Shown here in pieces: positions 35,301-42,062 of a stretch of 42,062 bases of DNA. The notes below the pieces were generated by a model, which searched no databases, was not told the origin of the DNA, and worked only from the letters and a program-made list of their open reading frames with translations. Positions within the stretch are counted from its first letter, which is position 1. Every line of letters starts with the position of its first letter. Origin of the DNA: Chromera velia (taxonomy: Eukaryota > Sar > Chromeraceae); NCBI GenBank assembly GCA_018398765.1, contig JAHBMJ010000702.1:1-42062 (forward strand), written 5' to 3'. Both the position numbers and the translations under genes were made by a program.

Positions 35301-38300
35301 CTGCCCTTCTCTGTCTGTAAAGAAGAACTTCAAAATGTACAGAGAGATGGGTTTCTGCCCTTCTCTGTCTGCAAAGAAGAAAGATGTACAGAGAGAGGGG
35401 TGCCGCCTTTCTCTGTCTGCAAAGAAGAAAGATGTACAGAGAGAGGGTCCTGCCCTTCTCTGTCTGTAAAGAAGAAGGATGTACAGAGAGAGGGTCCTGC
35501 CCTCCTCTGTCTGCAAAGAAGAAAGATGTACAGAGAGAGGAGTCTCTGCCCTTCTTTGTCTGCAAAGAAGAAAGATGTACAGAGAGATAGGTCCCTGCCC
35601 TTCTCTGTCTGCACAGAAGAAAGATATACAGAGAGAGGGATGCCGCCTTTCTCTGTCTGCAAAGAAGAAAGATGTACAGAGAGAAGGTCCTGCCCTTCTC
35701 TGTCTGCGAAGAAGAAGGATATACAGAGAGACCGTCCTACCCTTCTCTGTCTGCAAAGAAGAAGGATGTACAGAGAGAGCAGTCTTTGCCCGTCTCTGTC
35801 TGCAAAGAAGAAAGATGTACAGAGAAAGAGTCCTGCCGTTCTCTGTCTTCAAAAGAAGAAAGATGTATAGAGAGAGGGGTCCTGCCTTCTCTATCTGCAA
35901 AGAAGAGAGATATACAGAGAGAGGGGTCCTGCCCTTCTCTGTCTGCAAAGAAGAAAGATGTACAGAGAGAGGGTCCTGCCTTTCTCTGTCTGTAACGAAG
36001 AACTTCAAGATGTACAGAGAGATGGGTCTCTGCCCTTCTCTATCTGCAAAGAAGAAAGATGAACCGAAAGAGGGGTCTCTTGCCCTTCTCTGTCTGCACA
36101 GAAGAAAGATGTACAGAGAGAGGCGTGCCGCCTTTCTCTGTCTACAAAGAAGAAAGATGTACAGAGAGAGGGTCCTGCCCTTCTCTGTCTGCAAAGAAGA
36201 AAGATGTACAGAGAGAGGGGTCCTGCCCTTCTCTGTCTGCAAAGAAGAAAGATGTACAGAGAGAGGGTCCTGCCCTTCTCTGTCTATAAAGAAGAACAAT
36301 CTACAGAGAGAAGGGTCCTGCCCTTCTCTGTTTGTAAAGAAGAAAGGTGTACAGAAAGAGGGGTCCTACCCTTCTCTGTCTGCAAAGAATGAAGATGTAC
36401 AGAGAGAGGGTCCTGCCCTTCTCTGTCTGTAAAGAAGAAAGATATACAGAGAGAGGGGTCTCTTACCCTTCTCTGTCTGCAAAGAAGAAAGACGCACAAA
36501 GAGAGGGGTGCCGCCTTTTTATGTCTGCAAAGAAGAAAGATGTACAGAGAGAGGGTCCTGCCCTTCTCTGTCTGCAAAGAAGAAAGATGCACAAAGAGAA
36601 GGGTCCTGCCCTTCTCTGTCTGCAAAGAATGAAAATATACAGAGAGAGGGTCCTGCCCTTCTCTGTCTGCAAAGAAGAAAGATGTACAGAGAGAGGGCCT
36701 ACCCTTCTCTGCCTGCAAAGAAGAAAGATGTACAGAGAGAGGGGTCTCTGCCCTTCTCTGTCTGCAAAGAAGAAGATGTACAGAGAGATGGGTCCCTGCC
36801 CTTTTCTGTCTGCAAAAGAAGAAAGATGTATAGAGAGAGGGGTCCTACCCTTCTCTGTCTGCATAGAAGAAAGATGTGCAGAGAGAGGGGTCCTGCCCTT
36901 CTCTGTCTACACAGAAGAAAGATGTACAGAGAAACGGTCCTGCCCTTCTCTGTCTGCAAAGAAGAAAGATGTACAGAGAGAGGGTCCTGCCCTTCTCTGT
37001 CTGCAAAGAAGAAAGACGTACAGAGAGAGGGGTTCTGCCCTTCTCTGTCTGCAAAGAAGAAAGATGTACAGAATGAGGGGTCCTGCCCTTTTCTGTCTGC
37101 AAAGAATGAAAATATACAGAGAGAGGGTCCTGCCCTTTTCTGTCTACAAAGAAGAAAGATGTACAGAGAGAAGGGTCCTGCCCTTCTCTGTCTGCAAAGA
37201 AGAAAGGTGTACAAAGAGAGGGTCCTGCCCTTCTCTGTCTGTAAAGAAGAAACATGTACAGAGAGAGGGGTCTCTGCCCTTCTCTGTCTGCAAAGAAGAG
37301 AGATGTACAGAGAGAGGGTCCTGCCCTTCTCTGTCTACAAAGAAGAAAGAAATATAATACAGAGAGAGGGTCCTGCCCTTCTCTGTCTGCAAAGAAGAAA
37401 GATGTACAGAAAGAGGGGTCAGACTTTCTGCCCTTCTCTGTCTGCAAAGAGGGGTCCTGCCCTTCTCTATCTGCAAAGAAAAAAGATGTACAGAGAGACG
37501 GGTCCTGCCCTTCTCTGTCTGCACAGAGGAAAGATGTACAGAGAGAGGGTCCTGCCCTTCTTCTGTCTGCAAAGAAGAAAGATGTACAGAGAGAGGGTTC
37601 TGCCCTTCTCTGTCTGCAAAGAAGAAAGATGTACAGAGAGATGGGTCTCTGCCCTTCTCTGTCTATAAAGAAGAAAGATATACAGAGAGAGGGTCCTGCC
37701 CTTCTCTGTCTGTACAGAAGAAAGATGTACAGAGAGAGGGTCCTACCCTTCTCTGTCTGCAAAGCAAAAAGATGTACAGAGAGAGGGGTCCTACGCTGCT
37801 CTGCCTGCAAACTTTAAGAAGAAAGATATACAGAGAAAGGGGTCCTGCCCTTCTCTGTCTGCAAAGAATAAAGATGTACAGAGAGAGGGGTCCTGCCCTT
37901 CTCTATCTGTAAAGAAGAAAGATGTACAGAGAGAGGGGTCCTGCCCTTCTCTGTCTATAAAGAAGAAGATGTATAGAGAGATGGGTCTCTACCCTTCTCT
38001 GTCTGCAAAGAAGAAAGATGTACAGAGAGACGGGTCCTGCCCTTCTCTGTCTACAAAGGAGAAAGATGTACAGAGAGAGGGTCCTGCCCTTCTCTGTCTG
38101 CAAAGAAGGAAGATGTACAGAGAGAGGGGTCCTGCCCTTCTCTGTCTGCAAAGAAGGATGTGCAGAGAGAGGGGTCCTGTCCTTCTTTATCTGCAAAGAA
38201 GAAGATGTACAGAGAGAAGGGTCCTTCCCTTCTCTGTCTGCAAAGAAGAAGATGTACAGAGAGATGGGTCTCTGCCCTTCTCTGTCTGCAAAGAAGAAAG

Positions 38301-39735
38301 ATGTACAGAGAGAGGGGTCCTGCCCTTTTCTGTCTGCAAAGAAGAAAGATGTACAGAGAGAGGGGTGCCGCCTTTCTCTGTCTGTAAAGAAGAAAGATGT
38401 ACAGAGAGAGGGGTCCTGCCCTTCTCTGTCTGCAAAGAAGAAAGATGTACAGAGAGAGGGGTCCTGCCCTTTTCTGTCTGCAAAGAAGAAAGATGTACAG
38501 AGAGAAGGGTCCTACCCTTCTCTATCTGCAAAGAAGAAAGATGCGCAGAGAGAGGGGTCCTGCCTTTCTCTGTCTGCAAAGAAGAAAAATGTATAGAGAG
38601 AGGGTCCTGCCCTTCTCTGTCTACAAAGAAGAAAGAAATATAATACAGAGAGAGGGTCCTGCCCTTCTCTGTCTGCAAAGAAGAAAGATGTACAGAGAGA
38701 GGGGTCCTGCCATTCTCTGTCTGCAAAGAAGAACTTCAAGATGTACAGAGAGACGGGTCTCTGCCTTTCTCTGTCTGCAAAGAAGAAAGATGTACAGAGA
38801 GAGGGGTCCTGCCCTTCTCTATCTGCAAAGAAGAAAGATGCGCAGAGAGAGGGGTCCTGCCCTTCTCTGTCTACAAAGAAGAAAGATATATAATACAGAG
38901 AGAGGGTCCTGTCCTTTTCTGTCTACAAAGAAGAAAGATGTACAGAGAGAGGGGTCCTGCCCTTCTCTGTCTGCACTGAACAAAGATGTACAGAGAGAGG
39001 GTCCTGCCCTTCTCTGTCTGCAAAGAAGAAAGATGTATAGAGAGAGGGGTCCTGCCCTTCTTTGTCTGCAAAGAATGAAGATGTACAGAGAGAGGGGTCC
39101 TGCCCTTCTCTGTTTGTAAAGAAGAAAGATGTACAGAGAGAGGGGTCCTGCCCTTGTCTGTCTGCAAAGAAGAAAGATGTACAGAGAGAGGGGTTAGACT
39201 TTCTGCCCTTCTCTGTCTGCAAAGAAGAAAGATGTACAGAGAGAGAGGTCTCTGGCCTTCTTTGTCTACAAAGAAGAAAGATGTACAGAGAGAGGGGTCT
39301 CCTCCTTTCTTTGTCTGCAAAGAAGAAGATGTACAGAGAGAGGGGTCTCTTACCCTTCTCTGTCTGAAAAGAATGAAGATGTACAGAGAGAGGGGTCTCT
39401 GCCCTTTTTTTGTCTGCAAAGAATGAAAAGATGCACAGAGAGAGGGATCTTTGGCCTTCGATCTCTGTCTGCAAGGAATGAAGATGTACAGAGAGAGGGG
39501 TCCTGCCCTTCTCTGTCTAGAAAGAATGAAGATGTACAGAGAGAGGGGTCTCTGCCCTTCTCTGTCTGCGAAGAATAAAAAGATACACTGAGAGAAGAAT
39601 CTCTGTCTTGCTCTGTCTGCAAAGAGTGAAAACGCACAGTGAGAGGGATCTTTGCCGTTCTCTACCTGTTGAGAATAAAAAGATGTTCTGTATAACAGAG
39701 AGAGAGGTTTCTGCCCTTCTCTGTCTGCCAAGATA
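29317..39735. repeat. 10.4-kb satellite array, about 218 units of 47-48 bp
   Basis: The usual unit is 48 bases: TCCTGCCCTTCTCTGTCTGC, AAAGAAGAAAGATGTACAGA, GAGAGGGG. Units of 47 (one G fewer) are common, and some carry short insertions such as AGACTTTC, TGTCT/TCTC changes, or GAACTTC. The unit has a single TA dinucleotide (in GTAC) and no stop triplet in any frame on either strand. Overlapping open frames therefore appear everywhere, up to 618 residues on the minus strand (34443-36299) and 467 on the plus strand (31555-32958). Plus-strand frames read MYRERGPALLCLQRRK, CTERGVLPFSVCKEER or VQREGSCPSLSAKKKD; minus-strand frames read LQTEKGRTPLSVHLSS, FADREGQDPSLCTSFF or CRQRRAGPLSLYIFLL. Mixing of 47- and 48-base units shifts the frame often, which argues against coding. 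Units at the right edge (39400-39735) are clearly more diverged. There are no spacers, so it is not a CRISPR array. Confidence 0.95.
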
Positions 39736-40534
39736 AAGGGAGGAATGCAAAACTGCGGCTGCATTAGTTGATGCGGATGGTGAACACATTTTGGGGGGGG
39801 GGAATGCCACCTCACCTTACCTTTTGTGGGGGCCCGTGTACTGAAGCCGGGCTGCCCTCTCATAGACGGGCGGGGAGCGCTTTTCCGGGATCTCTTGACG
39901 CTCTGCAGTCAGGCAGAAGACAAAGATGCACAGTGATTCACTGTTACCCCTTCTACCAAAGCACGTGGCATGCGTGAGAAATGTGAGAGGTTCGCAATCC
40001 TGTGGTTGACACTCTCTGTGTGAGAAATTGTGAGAGCGACTTCAAGGATCGAGACGTGAGGAGACGCCGACTTCCATGAGTCGGATCATTTTATGTTCAT
40101 TATGGTCACTGACCTTTACAATGGTCTTCAACATGCCGAATTGATGCTCATTGGGCTCTGTGTCCTCATGCCACCCTGCACATTAGTAAGGGAAGAGAAG
40201 CAAGGGAATATATAAGAGCAATACTTGTTGTGGATCCAGTTTCTATATTGCGAAGGGGGTGCTCACCTTAAGGTGACATCCCTCTGCCTTTGTGCCGACT
40301 GGAAGGGGCTTCCTGGCCCAGTTGCTCCTCTGCCTAGTCCTTTCTTTTACCTCTAGGAGAAGGCTTTTTCAAGAGGGGACTGACGAGAGAACGCTGCAGC
40401 CTCTTTTGGCTGTTGTGTTCCGTCTAATTTTGGGGGTCTTACGACCGCCGTTTTTCAACTTGAGACCTCCCCACCTTTTTGGTTGGGGGGCTCTGACGAG
40501 TATGCTTAGTTTCAAACTGGAAACGTCTTCTTTT
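39736..40534. other. Right flank of the satellite, no gene recognised
   Basis: Mixed composition with a G run near 39792-39801 and a TATATAAG word near 40210. Short frames on the plus strand (for example 40292-40588) have no recognisable domain. Confidence 0.5.
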
Positions 40535-40826
40535 GGTTCGTTTGATGGAACTGTCAGAAGAGACTACCGTCTTTTCTCCTTCGTTTAACTCCTCTTCAAC
40601 TATTCAACATATCTTTTCTGACTCACGCATTTTTCTGAGCGCGCGGCGGATAAAACCACTACCATCATTTTTTTTCTCGCCCGCGCGGGACGGATCTGAC
40701 GTTCCTGGCTCGGCGCGTTGGTGCCGTAAAGGCTGCGCCGGGCCCGGGACTATATTTCCCGTTGGATCGTGATTTCTGTCGTTTGAACGCATGGCTTCAC
40801 TCCGCAAGCTAGGCTTCGCCTTCCAT
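40535..40826. repeat. Dispersed ~290-bp repeat, copy 2
   Basis: Same orientation as copy 1 at 28372-28661. Similarity begins at GGTTCGTT and ends at TTCCAT; flanking sequence is unrelated on both sides, which defines the element's edges. The 198-bp repeat that follows copy 1 is absent here. Confidence 0.85.
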
Positions 40827-41757
40827 GCATACACGCAAGACGTATCTTTTTTTCCCCTGCTTAGTACAGCAGCATCCATGTATAAAGCTCCATGCAAGGG
40901 GTACTCAGTTGCCATCCCTAACCCTGCTCATTCCTCGACCTGCTTCGACATGCTTTTGTAAACCCTCGATCATCACTTTTGTCCTCCTTCATCCTTTTCG
41001 TGATTGTGTACACTTTCCCATTCAAAAACAAAAAAAGTTTGGAAGACTGCAATTTCAGCGGCTTAGGTTCTAAGTCTTTAAACATCTTTTTTTTTTGTTT
41101 TTGAAAGGGAACTTTGTAGAACTTTGCACGCTTTACACTGTAAATTCCACACTGATTAACACTGGTATTTGTTATAATTTTTTTGAGATCATGCAGTCTA
41201 CTGCAGTCATTTTTTTTTCTCGGAATAACAGCATTTCACATATGTGGTTTTTCATCATTTTTATTTTTTACGAGCCCTTTGCCTATTTAGTTGATTGTAG
41301 TTGGTTGGTGTTTAGTCCTACTGGCCTAGTCACTATCATCATAAAGGGACTGAATTACCACAAATGAATCAAGCTAAAATGAATTTCACTATATCTTAGA
41401 AGATTAATTCTTTTCTTTTTTTTTTTTTGATTTTTTTTTTTCCAGAAATGATTTGCGAGATGATTTAATTCAAAAATTGTTTACACTTATATCTAAAAAC
41501 CTTTTGATAGTTCCTTTAAAGATCTTTAAAGTAAGTTAAGAACAATTTTAAACATTCTTTAAAATTTGTTTTAAGGTTTTAACATTTCTTTGATCGAGTT
41601 ACATCAGACTTTATCATTCTTTAACATATAACAGGCTAGAAAGCAGGCTAAGAAAGACCAACAAGGATATATGTTCAATTGAATTGGGTATAAATATTGT
41701 TACATGATTGGTGACTATTGATGACAGTAGATCGCAGTATTTAACGGTATTGATTCA
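40827..41757. other. AT-rich stretch next to the right-edge gene
   Basis: From about 41020 strongly AT-rich with long T runs (41086-41095, 41410-41450). It probably includes the 3' untranslated region of the minus-strand gene ending at 41758. No other gene seen. Confidence 0.5.
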
Positions 41758-42028
41758 TCAAAGCTCTTGGTGGTGCTTTACGTCAGTTCTTTCCTTACAC
41801 GCTGCACCGCAAGGAAACACCCCAGCTTCTTCTTCCACAAAATCGACTGGCTCTCCACCTCTCTGGGGAAGTCCCATTTCTGTCCGTATTGTGTTTATCA
41901 TCTTTTGCTGGTCGACAACGATGGACCCATCTTTCAGGAAGAAGTCCGTTGAATGCGAGTAGCGATGGAGGGCCTCCTCGCTAGAGTAGAAACCTCTGTC
42001 ATCGTTGGCGAAGACCCTGAAGATCCAT
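41758..42028 (-). CDS. 3'-terminal exon of a gene continuing past the right edge, unknown function
   Basis: Reading leftward from an acceptor (GTGCAG, AG at 42030-42029), the exon from 42028 completes a split codon with its first base. It then encodes 89 residues to a TGA at 41760-41758. It begins WIFRVFANDDRGFYSSEEAL and continues with a mixed, globular-looking composition (FFLKDGSIVVDQQKM, PVDFVEEEAGVFPCGAAC), unlike the low-complexity shadow frames nearby. There is no Met near its start, as expected for an internal or last exon. I do not recognise the family. The plus-strand frame over the same bases (41708-41962) is taken as a shadow. Confidence 0.65.
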
Positions 42029-42062
42029 CTGCACGCACCGACGCAAACAGAGAGGAATGTAA

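Noticed and set aside
29317..39735. Possible CRISPR array
   Set aside because: Units are contiguous with no unique spacers, the sequence is eukaryotic, and there are no cas genes.
29300..39860. Dozens of long open frames on both strands (for example 34443-36299 minus, 31555-32958 plus, 32596-33915 minus)
   Set aside because: All are readings of one 47-48 bp satellite unit that has no stop triplets. They overlap in every frame and jump frame at 47-base units.
40292..40588. 98-residue plus-strand frame as a gene
   Set aside because: It runs into the dispersed repeat at 40535 and shows no domain or splice partner.

Overview
The window is nuclear DNA from a eukaryote with intron-rich genes. Every splice junction I could place is GT-AG. 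Introns run from about 200 to 800 bases and are full of CA, CT, GA and GTCT/ATCA microsatellites. There are no bacterial-type operons, ribosome binding sites or phage features. The mix of a plant-type UDP-sugar pyrophosphorylase, long simple-sequence introns and huge tandem arrays suggests an alga or other protist. A chromerid such as Chromera is my guess, and it is only a guess.

Layout. 156-1264 (+): a secreted glycine-rich protein whose frame breaks at a 43-base poly-G run. 4315-13836 (-): a UDP-sugar pyrophosphorylase gene, which I could assemble completely from 18 exons with consistent phases (728 residues). 13837-18036: intergenic and repeat DNA. It contains a 233-bp inverted-repeat element with a 9-bp target-site duplication and a degenerate minisatellite of 58-68 bp units. 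18037-20670 (+): a lysine-rich, probably nuclear protein in four exons. 22329-25625 (+): an RRM-type RNA-binding protein, possibly organellar, in four exons. 26410-27711 (-): an intronless BTB/T1-domain protein. 27994-28855: a composite repeat with two 198-bp direct copies. 29317-39735: a 10.4-kb satellite of roughly 218 units of about 48 bp. 40535-40826: a second copy of a dispersed 290-bp repeat that also lies left of the satellite. 41758-42028 (-): the last exon of a gene that continues past the right edge.

The genes show no common pathway. They are ordinary single eukaryotic genes separated by repeat-rich DNA. The most unusual stretch is the satellite. Its consensus unit is 16 codons long, open in all six frames, and each unit can fold into an 11-bp hairpin. 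I found no rRNA, tRNA, CRISPR or toxin genes. AT-rich blocks (about 2600-3600, 15060-15400, 21400-21650, 25740-26200, 41000-41700) hold nothing I can identify.
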